This document shows positions 8,913 through 18,265 of a stretch of DNA of 64,000 nucleotides, piece by piece. Where the stretch lies: the NCBI GenBank assembly GCA_041686235.1, contig JAWLED010000002.1:19511-83510 (forward strand). Reading direction: 5' to 3'. How positions within the stretch are numbered: the first letter of the stretch is position 1; the number at the start of each line of letters is the position of its first letter. Both the position numbers and the translations under genes were made by a program. Below the pieces are notes generated by a model. That model did not search any database. It saw nothing but the letters and a program-made list of their open reading frames with translations, and was not told the DNA's origin. This stretch comes from JAAAOH01 sp041686235 (lineage in GTDB: Bacteria; Spirochaetota; Spirochaetia; DSM-27196; PWMO01).

Positions 8913-10088
8913 ATGTTTACAGTGAGAACCTTCAATCAGATTGCGCCGAAGGGGCTGTCGATCTTCGATGACGGCTATCGTGTGGGCGAAGACGAGGAGG
9001 ACCCGGACGCCGTCCTGCTGCGCAGTCACAAGCTGCACGACATGGAGTTCAACCCGCGGCTCAAGGCAATCGCCCGAGCGGGGGCAGGGGTAAACAACAT
9101 ACCCGTGGAAGAATGCACGAAGCGCGGCATCGTTGTCTTCAACACACCCGGCTCCAACGCAAACAGCGTAAAAGAGCTCGTCGTAAGCGCGCTGTTGCTC
9201 TCCTCCCGCCGCATCCACCAGGGGCTCTCCTGGGTGGAGCAGCTGGACCCCACAGCTGACGAGATCGAGAGCGTCGTCGAGAAAAAGAAGAAGGAGTTTG
9301 CAGGCCCGGAAATCTACGACAAGACACTCGGTGTGATTGGGCTCGGTGCGATCGGCGTACTCGTTTCAAACGCGGCCACGGCTCTCGGGATGAACGTGGT
9401 AGGATACGACCCCTACATTTCGGTGGAGTCGGCGTGGGGGCTCGCGCGTTCGGTGCACCGGGCGCGAAGCCTCGAAGAGTTGTTGTCGCAGTCCGACTAC
9501 ATAACCATCCACGTGCCGCTCAACGACTCTACCAAGGGGTTGATCAATCGAGAGAGCCTCAAACACGCAAAAGCGGGTGTGCGCCTGCTCAACTTTGCCC
9601 GCGGCGGACTGGTGGAGAATCAGGCGGTGATCGAGGCGTTGAACGACGGGACCATTTCCTACTATCTCACCGACTTTCCGGAGGCCGAGATAGTCGGTCA
9701 TGAGCGGGTCTTGGCGGTCCCGCATCTGGGCGCCTCGACCCCTGAAGCCGAGGAAAACTCCGCCGTCATGGCCGCCGAGCAGCTTCGGAACTACCTCGAA
9801 TACGGGAATATCAAGAACTCGGTGAACTTTCCCGAGTGCGAGTTGCCGGTCCGCGGCTACGATCGCCTTCTCATTGCGAACCGAAACATTCCCAACATGG
9901 TTGGTCAGGTCACGAAGATTCTCGCCGAAGGCAACATCAATATTCTCCATCTGGTGAACCACCACAAAGAGGACGTTGCCTACAATATCATCGATGTAGA
10001 CGGAGACCTTTCCGACGCCGCGATAGATGCCATCGGAAATATCGAGGGCATTATTATGGTGCGACGTTTGAGCCTCGAAGCGCATTGA
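8913..10088 (+). CDS. serA: D-3-phosphoglycerate dehydrogenase
   Basis: 391 residues. It oxidises 3-phosphoglycerate to 3-phosphohydroxypyruvate, the first step of serine synthesis. The D-isomer-specific 2-hydroxyacid dehydrogenase fold carries the Rossmann motif 'GVIGLGAIGVLVSNAA', the catalytic Arg in 'NFARGGLVEN', the Glu in 'DFPEAEIVG' and the His in 'VPHLGAST'. A C-terminal ACT domain (about 325-391, 'NIPNMVGQVTKILAE') is the usual site of serine feedback. ATG 8913 is preferred over an upstream in-frame ATG at 8850, because it is preceded by GAGGTGGAG and starts just after the aspS stop. Confidence 0.95.
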   Translation: MFTVRTFNQIAPKGLSIFDDGYRVGEDEEDPDAVLLRSHKLHDMEFNPRLKAIARAGAGVNNIPVEECTKRGIVVFNTPGSNANSVKELVVSALLLSSRRIHQGLSWVEQLDPTADEIESVVEKKKKEFAGPEIYDKTLGVIGLGAIGVLVSNAATALGMNVVGYDPYISVESAWGLARSVHRARSLEELLSQSDYITIHVPLNDSTKGLINRESLKHAKAGVRLLNFARGGLVENQAVIEALNDGTISYYLTDFPEAEIVGHERVLAVPHLGASTPEAEENSAVMAAEQLRNYLEYGNIKNSVNFPECELPVRGYDRLLIANRNIPNMVGQVTKILAEGNINILHLVNHHKEDVAYNIIDVDGDLSDAAIDAIGNIEGIIMVRRLSLEAH

Positions 10089-10105
10089 CGGACAGTGCTC
10101 AGGCG

Positions 10106-11161
10106 ATGCATGCTGGCCCCGTGCAACGGAACGAATTTCGCTACGCTTCGGTAATTATAATGGTCCTTGCCGCCTTGAGCCTCATTGTCGGCTGCAGCGA
10201 GCCGTATCCCGATCTCGAGGACGGCCTGTATGCGGAGCTCGAAACATCGGAGGGCACCATGCTCATCGAGCTCGAATACGAAGATGCGCCGGCAACCGTG
10301 ACCAACTTCGTCGGCCTTGCCGAGGGCACCGTCGATTCGAATCAGGGGGAGGGCGAAGCGTTTTACGACGGTCTGACCTTTCATCGCGTCGTCGAGGATT
10401 TTATCGTACAAACCGGCGACCCTGAGGGCGACGGTACCGGCGGTCCCGGGTACGAGTTTCCCAACGAGATAAACGAATCGCTCAAGCATGATGAGGCCGG
10501 TGTGGTTTCCATGGCCAACACGGGGCCGGATACGAACGGGAGTCAGTTTTTCATCACCCTTTCGGCAACCCCGTGGCTCGACGGCCAGTATTCGGTATTC
10601 GGTGAGCTCGTCGAAGGAGAGGACGTCCTCGAGTCCATCGAAGAAGGCGACACCCTCGAAGCGGTCAACATTGTGCGCAAAGGCGAGAGTGCCCGCAACT
10701 TCGAGACGGGCCAAGAGGCGCTGGACCGGCGCATATCGGAGCTCGAGTCGCAGCGTGAACAGCAGCAGCGCGAGACCGTGGGGCAGCAATTGGACTATGT
10801 AGAGCGCAATTGGCCGGATGCCGAAGACGCGGGAGAGGGGATGCGATACGTCATAGACCACGAGGGCTCCGGGCCCTCTCCCGAGGAAGGCGATACTGTT
10901 GCCGTGCGCTATACCGGATACTTGCTCAACGGCATGCCGTTCGAGTCCACCGAAAACCGTGATGAGCCGGTCGAGTTCGAGCTCGGGGACGGTCAGGTTA
11001 TTCCCGGGTGGGAACGAACGCTCCTCGATATGAAGGTGGGAGAGGAGCGCACGGCCATTATACCGCCGAATCTGGCCTACGGTTCCGAAGGTGCACGCGA
11101 CCTCGTCCCGCCGAATGCCTTTCTTGTATTCGATGTCGAGCTTGTCGATATCGTAGAATAA
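10106..11161 (+). CDS. Dual-family peptidyl-prolyl isomerase lipoprotein (cyclophilin + FKBP)
   Basis: 351 residues. A signal segment ends in 'SLIVGC', a lipobox, so the mature protein should be anchored outside the cytoplasm. Residues about 45-200 form a cyclophilin domain ('FHRVVEDFIVQTGDPEGDG', 'SMANTGPDTNGSQFFIT', 'WLDGQYSVFGE'). A charged coiled-coil linker (about 205-245) leads to an FKBP domain (about 255-350, 'VAVRYTGYLLNGMPFEST', 'VIPGWERTLLDMKVGE', 'IPPNLAYG'). Both are proline cis-trans isomerases; such cyclophilin-FKBP fusions are a known but rare class. ATG 10106 lies 18 bp after serA; a longer frame reading into serA is unlikely. Role in folding of exported proteins is inferred. 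Confidence 0.9.
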   Translation: MHAGPVQRNEFRYASVIIMVLAALSLIVGCSEPYPDLEDGLYAELETSEGTMLIELEYEDAPATVTNFVGLAEGTVDSNQGEGEAFYDGLTFHRVVEDFIVQTGDPEGDGTGGPGYEFPNEINESLKHDEAGVVSMANTGPDTNGSQFFITLSATPWLDGQYSVFGELVEGEDVLESIEEGDTLEAVNIVRKGESARNFETGQEALDRRISELESQREQQQRETVGQQLDYVERNWPDAEDAGEGMRYVIDHEGSGPSPEEGDTVAVRYTGYLLNGMPFESTENRDEPVEFELGDGQVIPGWERTLLDMKVGEERTAIIPPNLAYGSEGARDLVPPNAFLVFDVELVDIVE

Positions 11162-11167
11162 CGCAGC

Positions 11168-12571
11168 ATGGCTCGAGCTCGTACCGTTTACCGATGTAGC
11201 TCCTGCGGGCATGAAGAACCCAAATGGCTCGGCCGCTGTCCGCAGTGCGGGCAATGGAATACGCTCCTCGAGGTGACGCCGCCGGCAGCCGGCTCGGGAG
11301 CTCGAGCCGGCGGTGGTACCGGGGCGAGAAGCGGCGAGGGACGTCGGGGCTCCGGCTCGGCGCCCGCGCAGGTGCAGTCGGTGTCCTCGGCCTCCACGGA
11401 TGAGGGCCCGCGCCTCGAGACCTCGATCGGCGAGCTCGATCGGGTCCTCGGCGGTGGCGTGGTGGCGGGAGCCTCGGTGCTGCTCGGCGGCGAGCCGGGA
11501 ATCGGGAAGTCCACCCTCATGCTCCAAGCGGCCGCGGCGCTTTCTGCGCGGCGTGTCCTCTATGTCTCCGGGGAGGAATCCGGGCGCCAGATTCGCATGC
11601 GGGCACAGCGGCTCGGAGCCACTGCGGATATCGACCTGCTGTGCGACGGCAATACCGACAATATCAGCGCGGCGCTCGAGCGCCATGCTCCCGAGGTCGT
11701 TATCGTCGACTCCGTGCAAGCGCTTCATTCCGCGGAGGTCGGCCCCTATCCCGGCACCGTGAACCAAATCAAGTACTCAACCTACGAAATACTCGACTGG
11801 GTGAGAGCCCATGACGCGGCACTGTTTCTCGTGGCGCACGTGACCAAGGAAGGATCCATTGCCGGACCCAAAGTCATAGAGCACATGGTTGATACCGTGT
11901 TGTATTTCGAGCACGCGGAGGAACACCTGAGAGTGCTGCGGGCCACGAAAAACCGCTTCGGCTCCACCGACGAAATCGGGCTCTTTGCTATGGAAGCAGG
12001 CGGGCTGAAGGAAGTGTCGGACCCGGCATCGGTATTCCTCGTGAAGCGCGAAGGTGCGCTCCCCGCCGGTGTCGTGGTCGCGCCGGTGTATGAAGGCAGC
12101 CGCATTTTGCTCGTAGAGATCCAGGCCCTCACCGTCGCGGCAAAAGGCGGCGTCTCCCGCACGTTTTCCGACCGCATCGATTCTCGGCGCATTTCGCGCG
12201 TAGCCGCCGTGCTCGAGAAGCACCTCGGCGTGAGTTTTTCGGATCAGGACATCTACGTCAATGTCGCCGGCGGCATCAAAATCGGGGAGGTCGGCGTAGA
12301 GCTGCCCCTTGCGCTTGCGCTGTACTCGGCGCGAACCGGTATGTCGGTCCCGCCGGCCACGACGGTCACCGGCGAGATCAGCCTTGCCGGCGAGATTCGA
12401 CCGGTCGCTCAGCTAAAGCGGCGGCTGAGAACGGCACGCGAGATGGGATACGAGCGGCTCATCGGGCCTGCGCGAGCCCGCGAGGGCGATGTTGCCGAAC
12501 ACGGGTGGGTGCGCGTGAGGACCTTGGCCGAGTGCATAACGGAAGTGTTCGGCTCGAAGCCTGCTAAGTAG
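11168..12571 (+). CDS. radA: DNA repair protein RadA (Sms)
   Basis: 467 residues, standard for RadA, a hexameric DnaB-like helicase that drives branch migration during recombination. The N-terminal zinc finger is 'CSSCGHEEPKWLGRCPQC'. Walker A is 'GGEPGIGKSTLM', the RadA-specific motif is 'KNRFGSTDE', and the C-terminal third is the Lon-protease-like domain without a protease role ('VNVAGGIKIGEVGVELPLA'). Residues about 40-75 form a Gly/Ala/Arg-rich linker that is longer than usual and resembles the low-complexity linkers elsewhere in the window. It begins 6 bp after the isomerase gene with no clear ribosome binding site. It converges with the TraB-family gene. Confidence 0.96.
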   Translation: MARARTVYRCSSCGHEEPKWLGRCPQCGQWNTLLEVTPPAAGSGARAGGGTGARSGEGRRGSGSAPAQVQSVSSASTDEGPRLETSIGELDRVLGGGVVAGASVLLGGEPGIGKSTLMLQAAAALSARRVLYVSGEESGRQIRMRAQRLGATADIDLLCDGNTDNISAALERHAPEVVIVDSVQALHSAEVGPYPGTVNQIKYSTYEILDWVRAHDAALFLVAHVTKEGSIAGPKVIEHMVDTVLYFEHAEEHLRVLRATKNRFGSTDEIGLFAMEAGGLKEVSDPASVFLVKREGALPAGVVVAPVYEGSRILLVEIQALTVAAKGGVSRTFSDRIDSRRISRVAAVLEKHLGVSFSDQDIYVNVAGGIKIGEVGVELPLALALYSARTGMSVPPATTVTGEISLAGEIRPVAQLKRRLRTAREMGYERLIGPARAREGDVAEHGWVRVRTLAECITEVFGSKPAK

Positions 12572-12633
12572 CACGCCGGCGCCCGGTTGCGCTTAGCAGC
12601 GCCGACGCCCCGTGCTCCTGTCCGCAGCGCTCA

Positions 12634-13827
12634 TCAAACGGAACCGGGGAACAGGAAGGGAAATGCCACGAACGTGCCGATTGCGCTGCCGATACTCGAG
12701 AAAAAGAACACCAAGAGCACGTGGGTGACACGGTTTCGGAAAAAGCCGCGTACCGTGAGAATATCGTCCTGCAGGGTCTCGAAGTCCAGGACTCGCGGTT
12801 TTCTCACGACCGCTTCGAGCAACCCGGCAACGAGGCCCACGCCGATCGTTGGATTCATCGACGTTATCGGTGCGGCGAGAAAGGATACGATAATCGTTAC
12901 CGGATGGGCGAGCGCCGCCAACGCGCCAAGGGCGGAAAGGGTGCCGTTTACGAGGAACCACCGCATGAACAATTCGAGGCCGCCCTGCCATCCGGACTGA
13001 ACGAAGCCCCACCCGATGAGACCGGCGACGAGGGCCGGGATGAGGTAGGGCAAGGCTTTTGTTATCAGTTTCTTCGGTGGTATGCGGTTGAGCGCCTCGA
13101 GTGAGACCGACTCGGGGTCCTCGGCGAGCGAGTGGAGATGCTCGACGATACCGTTTACGTGACCGGCGCCGACGACGGCGACAATGTTGGTCTCCGACTG
13201 CTCGAAAATGCGTTTTGCCAGGTACTGATCGCGCTCGTCGATGAGCACGTTTTTGGCCGACGGGAGGAAATTCGCAAGCTCTTCCATCATCCCCTGCAAG
13301 GCGCTCTTTTGCTTGAGCTCTTCGATCTCTTCCGCAGTGAGCTTCTCCCGGGAAAACAGCGAGCTCAACAGCGCAGCGAGCATCTTGTTCTTGCCCCACA
13401 GTCCGGTGTTTGCCCAGGCGCGGCGAAGGGTGATCTGAATATCTCGGTCGCACAAGGCCACCGGGGTATCGCGGTCCTCGGCCGCCCGAACCGCCTCTCG
13501 CATTTCGTCGCCGGGTTTGATTCCGAGCTCCTCGCCGATGCGGCGCTGAAAGGATTGAAGGACCAGGTTACCGAGCAACAGAAAGCCCTTGCGCTCGCGG
13601 ATGACGCGATAGACGTTGAGATTCGACCAGTCCTGCCCCTGAGTCATGGCACGGAACCGCGCATCGTCGATTTCTACGCAAATACGCTCCGGTTGGAGCT
13701 CGTCGATGGCATCGGTGACGTCTTTGACGCTTTCTTGGGAAACGTGGGCGGTTCCGATGATGGTTATTGTCTTGCCGCCGACCTCCACGGTCGTGCGCGC
13801 CTCGCTTGCTTGCACTGCTTCCTCCAC
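12634..13827 (-). CDS. TraB/PrgY-family membrane protein
   Basis: 397 residues. The soluble N-terminal half begins with 'GGKTITIIGTAHVSQES', typical of the TraB/PrgY/GumN family, and includes 'PERICVEIDDARF' and 'VVGAGHVNGI', which carry the conserved Glu and His proposed to act in metal-dependent proteolysis. The C-terminal 150 residues hold about four membrane helices. PrgY in Enterococcus lowers pheromone activity; in most bacteria the role is unknown. GTG 13827 is chosen because AGAGGTAGG precedes it and it follows the DHH gene stop by 8 bp; the longer upstream frame runs through the DHH gene and is a shadow. Last gene of a three-gene minus-strand operon. Confidence 0.85.
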   Translation of the reverse strand: MEEAVQASEARTTVEVGGKTITIIGTAHVSQESVKDVTDAIDELQPERICVEIDDARFRAMTQGQDWSNLNVYRVIRERKGFLLLGNLVLQSFQRRIGEELGIKPGDEMREAVRAAEDRDTPVALCDRDIQITLRRAWANTGLWGKNKMLAALLSSLFSREKLTAEEIEELKQKSALQGMMEELANFLPSAKNVLIDERDQYLAKRIFEQSETNIVAVVGAGHVNGIVEHLHSLAEDPESVSLEALNRIPPKKLITKALPYLIPALVAGLIGWGFVQSGWQGGLELFMRWFLVNGTLSALGALAALAHPVTIIVSFLAAPITSMNPTIGVGLVAGLLEAVVRKPRVLDFETLQDDILTVRGFFRNRVTHVLLVFFFSSIGSAIGTFVAFPFLFPGSV

Positions 13828-13835
13828 TGTGAGAC

Positions 13836-14792
13836 CTACCTCTTTCCCATGGCCGATATGAATCGTTTGCGCAGCCCTTCTTCGCCGGGGAACAAATCGC
13901 GGGGGATGCTCCCCCCACCCATGTGCACGTGACCGCCGCCTGAGCCGATACCCTGGAGCGCCGTTCTCACGATAACATCGGTCGGCCGTGCATTGTCCTC
14001 GCTGCGTACCGAGATGCGGTACTCCTCTCGCTCCGGCTCGAGCACGACGACGAAGTGTATCTCGCGCAGTCCGAGAAAGAAGTCGGCAACGAGCGCCATG
14101 ACCTCGGGGGTGCACTCCTTCGTGACCGGAACGAAACAAAAGTCGTCGGCAACTATGCACGCGTTTATGGCTTCCCGGAACACCGAGAGATCGGCGAGGG
14201 ACAAGGAGTTCTTGAGTAGCCGGCTGCCGCTTTGCCAGTCGCCTGTGAAGAATAGCGATGAGAAGGCCTCGAGGTCCTCCGGCGCTACACCACGAGTCAT
14301 GAAGGCGGTGTCCATCATGACTCCGATCAACAAGCCGGTGGCTACATTCGGCTCCATTTCGGTGGTCGCGATCTTGTAATACTCGTAGAGGATGGTCGAG
14401 CAGGCACCCACATTAGGTCTGATGTCAAAATACTTGCAGTTGGGCTCCGTGGGAGGCACGTGGTGGTCGATGACCCCGATTACTTCGCCGGGTACGCCGC
14501 GAATGTTTTTGTTGCCCACGAACCCGTCGACGATGATGATTTGTGCATCCTCACTCAACCCGGCTTCAGTACAGGAGGTGATGGGGATCTCGAGCAGCCG
14601 AATCATCTCCGACAGCGATTGGCTCTGGATTTCCCCACCGTAACAGAGCTTCGGCGGGAGCTGATTTGCCGAGAGCAGACCGGCAAGTGCATATGCCGCG
14701 CCGACCGCGTCATGATCCGGGAAATCATGTGCCTGTATTACCACGTCACGATCGCGGTCGATGTGGGAAATCAGCTCTTGAATGCCTTTCAT
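13836..14792 (-). CDS. DHH-family phosphoesterase (NrnA-like)
   Basis: 318 residues with both family domains. The DHH domain has 'AHDFPDHDAVGAAYA' (first Asp motif) and 'VIDHHVPP' (the DHH signature); the C-terminal DHHA1 domain ends with 'GGGHVHMGGG', the glycine-rich substrate loop. Family members are manganese-dependent enzymes that degrade short oligonucleotides (nanoRNA), pAp or cyclic dinucleotides. The soluble, regulator-free layout fits NrnA-type oligoribonuclease rather than membrane GdpP. It lies 3 bp after the TPR lipoprotein gene and 8 bp before the TraB gene. Exact substrate cannot be read from sequence. Confidence 0.9.
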   Translation of the reverse strand: MKGIQELISHIDRDRDVVIQAHDFPDHDAVGAAYALAGLLSANQLPPKLCYGGEIQSQSLSEMIRLLEIPITSCTEAGLSEDAQIIIVDGFVGNKNIRGVPGEVIGVIDHHVPPTEPNCKYFDIRPNVGACSTILYEYYKIATTEMEPNVATGLLIGVMMDTAFMTRGVAPEDLEAFSSLFFTGDWQSGSRLLKNSLSLADLSVFREAINACIVADDFCFVPVTKECTPEVMALVADFFLGLREIHFVVVLEPEREEYRISVRSEDNARPTDVIVRTALQGIGSGGGHVHMGGGSIPRDLFPGEEGLRKRFISAMGKR

Positions 14793-14795
14793 GCG

Positions 14796-16190
14796 TTACT
14801 CATCGTTGTCGAGCTTCTTCTCGGCAAGTCGCTTTTCGATCACTGCGGGGCCTCCCTGGTCTTCAGCCTCGACGTACATCGTGTGAGCCAGGCTCACCTG
14901 GTCGTTGAGCTCGTACAGAGCCCCGAGGTGAAAGAGCAGTTGCGTCTTTACCACCGTATCGTCGCTCTCCTCGATCTTGCGAAGAAGCGAGCTGTCTCCC
15001 ACCGGGTTGATGTAATAGCGTGCCATCTCATAGTACAAGGTGTCACGTGGTATATCCGATATTGCGTTTTCGAGATAGTCTTTTGCCTCGCCGTCGCGGC
15101 CGGCTTCCTTGAGGGCCAGAGCGCTCAATAGCGGGTATTCGTGGCGGTCCGGCTCCTCTTCAAAGGCTTTGCGAAACATGTTGGCGGCGGTATCCCAGTC
15201 TTTCTGCATGTACGCATACATGCCGAACGGTGCATAGCCGGGATGATAGTCCGGTCGAAGCTCGAGAGCCTGCTTGTAGTCTTCGTAGGCTGCTTTCTGA
15301 TCGTCGAGGCTGTCCTGTACCCGTGCGCGCTCGACGTATCCCATGAACATCTCGGGCATCATCTCGATCGCCGTGGAGAAGTCTTCTCGAGCCTCTTCGA
15401 GCTCCCCGATCTCTACACGCACGCGGCCGCGGTCGAGGTAATTCCACGGATACTCCGGCTCGAGCTCGATTGCCCGGCTCAGGTCGGTTTCCGCAGCCTG
15501 TAGCTCATGCGCCTGTAACCGCGCGCGACTGCGGTCGACATAGGCAAACGGGTACTCCGGCTCGACGTCTATTGCGCGGGTCAGCACCTCTTCGGCCTCT
15601 TCGGGCTCCTCGGTGCGAAGGTGGACGTTTCCCAGTCCGACGAGGGCGACGAAATTGTCGTCGTCCGCCTCGAGCCCCCGTTCGAATGCCTCCCTCGCGC
15701 CGTCAAAATCCTCTTCTTCGAGGTACAGCTCCCCGAGAGCGGCATGGGCGGACGCGTGGCCTTCGTCTTGGTCCACCACATCTTTGAGAAGGGCTTCCTG
15801 GGTCTCGGTGTCCCCGCGGGCCCCGGAGATGAGCGCCTTGTGATACAGGGCATCCGGGTGGCCGGGATGCTCCTCGAGAATATCGTCGAGCACGCCTTCG
15901 GCCTCATCGAGCCGTCCGGCCGATATATTGAGCGTGGCGAGCAGCAGAAGCGTTTCGGGGCGGTCCGGGTCCTGCAGCCGCGCTTCCTCGTAGGCTGCAA
16001 TAGCGGCCTGGGGGTCGCCTGCTGAAACCGCGAGACTGATGCTCTCGTACGGTTCTTCGGGGGGCTCTTCGGCCTCAGGTTCCGCGGGCTTTTCCGGTTC
16101 TTCGGGTGCGCGTTCGGGTGCCGTGGCACACGAACCAATTAAGAAGGCAATGATGGTTACGCTGGAAATGAATAGGACGTGTCGTTGCAT
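14796..16190 (-). CDS. TPR-repeat lipoprotein
   Basis: 464 residues. The signal ends in 'IAFLIGSC', a lipobox, followed by an acidic Pro/Glu spacer and about ten tetratricopeptide repeats (about 60-400), for example 'PDALYHKALISGARGD' and 'FAYVDRSRARLQAHE'. TPR lipoproteins act as scaffolds in the periplasm or outer membrane; the partner here is unknown. ATG 16190 is chosen rather than 16226, because the upstream ATG lies between the -35 and -10 of the promoter at 16205-16234. That leaves an mRNA leader of about 8 nt. First gene of an operon with the DHH and TraB-family genes, divergent from the large gene at 16287. Confidence 0.85.
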   Translation of the reverse strand: MQRHVLFISSVTIIAFLIGSCATAPERAPEEPEKPAEPEAEEPPEEPYESISLAVSAGDPQAAIAAYEEARLQDPDRPETLLLLATLNISAGRLDEAEGVLDDILEEHPGHPDALYHKALISGARGDTETQEALLKDVVDQDEGHASAHAALGELYLEEEDFDGAREAFERGLEADDDNFVALVGLGNVHLRTEEPEEAEEVLTRAIDVEPEYPFAYVDRSRARLQAHELQAAETDLSRAIELEPEYPWNYLDRGRVRVEIGELEEAREDFSTAIEMMPEMFMGYVERARVQDSLDDQKAAYEDYKQALELRPDYHPGYAPFGMYAYMQKDWDTAANMFRKAFEEEPDRHEYPLLSALALKEAGRDGEAKDYLENAISDIPRDTLYYEMARYYINPVGDSSLLRKIEESDDTVVKTQLLFHLGALYELNDQVSLAHTMYVEAEDQGGPAVIEKRLAEKKLDNDE

Positions 16191-16204
16191 GTGTGTGTCA
16201 GACC

Positions 16205-16234
16205 ATAATAGTGAAAGGTTCTTCATTTTGACAA
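16205..16234 (-). promoter_or_regulatory. Promoter of the TPR-DHH-TraB operon
   Basis: Minus strand TTGTCA (16229-16234), 18 bp spacer, TATTAT (16205-16210), 14 nt before the ATG at 16190. Back-to-back with the plus-strand promoter at 16249-16277. Confidence 0.6.
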
Positions 16235-16248
16235 GAACGACGGCAATA

Positions 16249-16277
16249 TTGCAAGGTTAGGGGCCTCCTGCTACAAT
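16249..16277 (+). promoter_or_regulatory. Promoter of the 16287 gene, leaderless type
   Basis: TTGCAA (16249-16254), 17 bp spacer, TACAAT (16272-16277). The -10 ends 9 nt before ATG 16287 and there is no Shine-Dalgarno sequence. Confidence 0.6.
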
Positions 16278-16286
16278 CCGCGCATA

Positions 16287-18143
16287 ATGAAAAAACGGTT
16301 CCGAGGCGCCTTCGTTCTTATCCCCGTAGTCTATGCGGGGGTCATCCTTCTTCTGCTTTTCCTACAATTTTCAGACGGCCAACGTATCTACGAAACGGCG
16401 AATGGCCTAACCCTCGAAGGGCGAATGACACCCACCGTTGAGCGGGAGAGTAGTACAGTAGCCTCTCTGCGCGTATCATACAAGGGTATCTCGTTCGAAT
16501 TCGATCCGGAATCGTCGCTTCGCCTCGTCAGCGAGGACGGCGAAGCCGAGACCTTAGCACCGCGTTCCTACACTCGCGGGACCAACAGCGAAGACAGCTT
16601 CGTCGTCCGGTTTGAAGAGGGCGTGGAGCTAAGCTTTGAGCTTAACGGCGGTGATGCCGGCGGTTTGCAGGTGCGAAGCGAGGTTCCGGAGGCGCTACGT
16701 CCGCTGAGCTCCATTGAGATACCGACCTCGGTCACCGGCGGGGCGTCATTTGAAGAGGCGTCGTTGCCCGGTGTCTATCCGGTGCGCTTCGAGTCTGCCA
16801 CGTATCACCTCTCGCCGCCTTCGGGCGCGGAGCTCGACACCGACGCCGAGCTGCTCGCGTATTCCCCCGAGAGTGGGACGGAAACACTCCGATACGTGCG
16901 GGCGGATACGACCGGAGAGGACGTATTCGAAACCTGGTTCTCCGAGGATAGTAGACGGATTCCGGACAGCGAGTACGAGGAAACCATCTCTACCTATATC
17001 GACGATGCCTACGAGGGCTGGACCGACAGCCGATTCAACGCCGGCGCCGGGAACTGGAGCCATCGTTCGGGGTCTCCGCGGTTCTCCGAGCAGATCCTCA
17101 CCGCGGCGTTAGCTGAGGCATGGCAACGCGAGGACTATGAAGCGGTGTTCACCGGCATGCGGCGAGCGGCGGACGAGCACAGCGGGCAAATCGGTCTCCT
17201 CTCGGCGCCATTCTTGGGGGATCTCGATGAGGTTCGGGAGCGGTTTCTCGAGGAGGACGAAGAAAAAACCGAGGAATTGCTCGAGCTTACCCGAGCCGAA
17301 GACCCTGAAGTCTTTCGCACCCCACATCTCGCCCGGTTCGCCCGGGATCGCGGCAGCGAAGAGCTGTATGAAGCGGTGTTGAGCTTTGCAGAAGAGGTGG
17401 ACTATCAGGACGCCGATATGGTGGACGTGCTCGGGATGCTTCGAAACTACTACTTGTCCGAGTTTCCCGACGACGAGAGTGAGGAAGCGTTTAGCCGCTT
17501 CTCCGACATCGTCGAGGAGCGCATCCTGCCGAATCTGTATCACGCCGAACAGGACGGGCAGGACACGTTTTTCCTCCGCAGCAGTCCTGACCGCGTCGAG
17601 GTCGTTGACTCCGTTCTCGCCGGCCGTGTTCTCGAAGAGGCGGGGCGTCGCACAGATGATCCCCGCATAGAGTCGGTTGGGCGAAACTTGGTCGTCTCGG
17701 CTCTCTCATTCTCCGACGAGGAGGGGTTCTTGCCGGAGGTGCTCTACATATCGTCCAACGGGATCGAGGGAACCGAGGACGTCCTGGGCCCCGAAGAGCT
17801 CTATGAGCTACTCCATGATAATCCCGCGTATCCGCATCACATATCGCTTTCCGAAGAAACCGGAGAACGCGCGTGGATATGGGCGGCAGCGGAGTTCTCA
17901 CGTATAGATATCAGCGAGGGTGCCTACGAGTTTAGCGTCGAATACCCCCGCAACCGAACGCACTACATCATCATGCAGGGCATTCCGTCGTTTTCCTCGA
18001 TGGAAATCTTTGGTCAAGAATGGCGCACCGACCCGGACTTCGAGTCGTACGTGAAGGGACGGCACTACGCCGACGAGAGTGAAACCCTCATGATCAAGTA
18101 CACCGACGACTCGGTCGAAGGTGACATCATTCTCGAATACTGA
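16287..18143 (+). CDS. Large membrane-anchored protein of unknown function
   Basis: 618 residues. One hydrophobic helix near the N-terminus ('LIPVVYAGVILLLLFLQF', about 11-28) with positive residues before it suggests an uncleaved anchor and an extracytoplasmic body. The rest is strongly acidic and soluble: a beta-rich first half (about 30-220) and a helical second half with regularly spaced Glu/Asp, without catalytic motifs I can name. I do not recognise the family. It is alone on its strand, divergent from the TPR-lipoprotein operon and read from a promoter whose -10 lies 9 nt from the ATG. Downstream lies repeat-rich DNA, not a clear gene. Confidence 0.75.
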   Translation: MKKRFRGAFVLIPVVYAGVILLLLFLQFSDGQRIYETANGLTLEGRMTPTVERESSTVASLRVSYKGISFEFDPESSLRLVSEDGEAETLAPRSYTRGTNSEDSFVVRFEEGVELSFELNGGDAGGLQVRSEVPEALRPLSSIEIPTSVTGGASFEEASLPGVYPVRFESATYHLSPPSGAELDTDAELLAYSPESGTETLRYVRADTTGEDVFETWFSEDSRRIPDSEYEETISTYIDDAYEGWTDSRFNAGAGNWSHRSGSPRFSEQILTAALAEAWQREDYEAVFTGMRRAADEHSGQIGLLSAPFLGDLDEVRERFLEEDEEKTEELLELTRAEDPEVFRTPHLARFARDRGSEELYEAVLSFAEEVDYQDADMVDVLGMLRNYYLSEFPDDESEEAFSRFSDIVEERILPNLYHAEQDGQDTFFLRSSPDRVEVVDSVLAGRVLEEAGRRTDDPRIESVGRNLVVSALSFSDEEGFLPEVLYISSNGIEGTEDVLGPEELYELLHDNPAYPHHISLSEETGERAWIWAAAEFSRIDISEGAYEFSVEYPRNRTHYIIMQGIPSFSSMEIFGQEWRTDPDFESYVKGRHYADESETLMIKYTDDSVEGDIILEY

Positions 18144-18265
18144 CCAATGGAAGATCGCTACATGGACGAGCACAACTACGCGCACAAATTCCGTCGGCTC
18201 GCTCGGGCGGGTGCCTGCTCGGGCCGGCGCGCTCGCGGGTCCGCCGGCGACCGGGCCCCGGGCCG

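Noticed and set aside
9836..10105. N-terminal extension of the isomerase gene into serA
   Set aside because: It translates the serA ACT-domain sequence out of frame; the lipoprotein signal starts at 10106.
11154..11159. TAGAAT 8 nt before the radA ATG as another leaderless promoter
   Set aside because: No -35 at proper distance, and it lies inside the end of an operon gene; too weak to count.
9980..11767. 595-codon open frame on the minus strand
   Set aside because: Antisense to serA, the isomerase and radA, which all have recognisable domains; chance open frame due to GC bias.
12572..12633. GC-rich imperfect hairpin between radA and the TraB gene
   Set aside because: Arms pair poorly and no T-tract follows on either strand, so I do not call a terminator.
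12634..14160. Long upstream extension of the TraB-family frame
   Set aside because: Beyond 13827 it runs antiparallel in register with the DHH gene; GTG 13827 with its own ribosome binding site is a better start.
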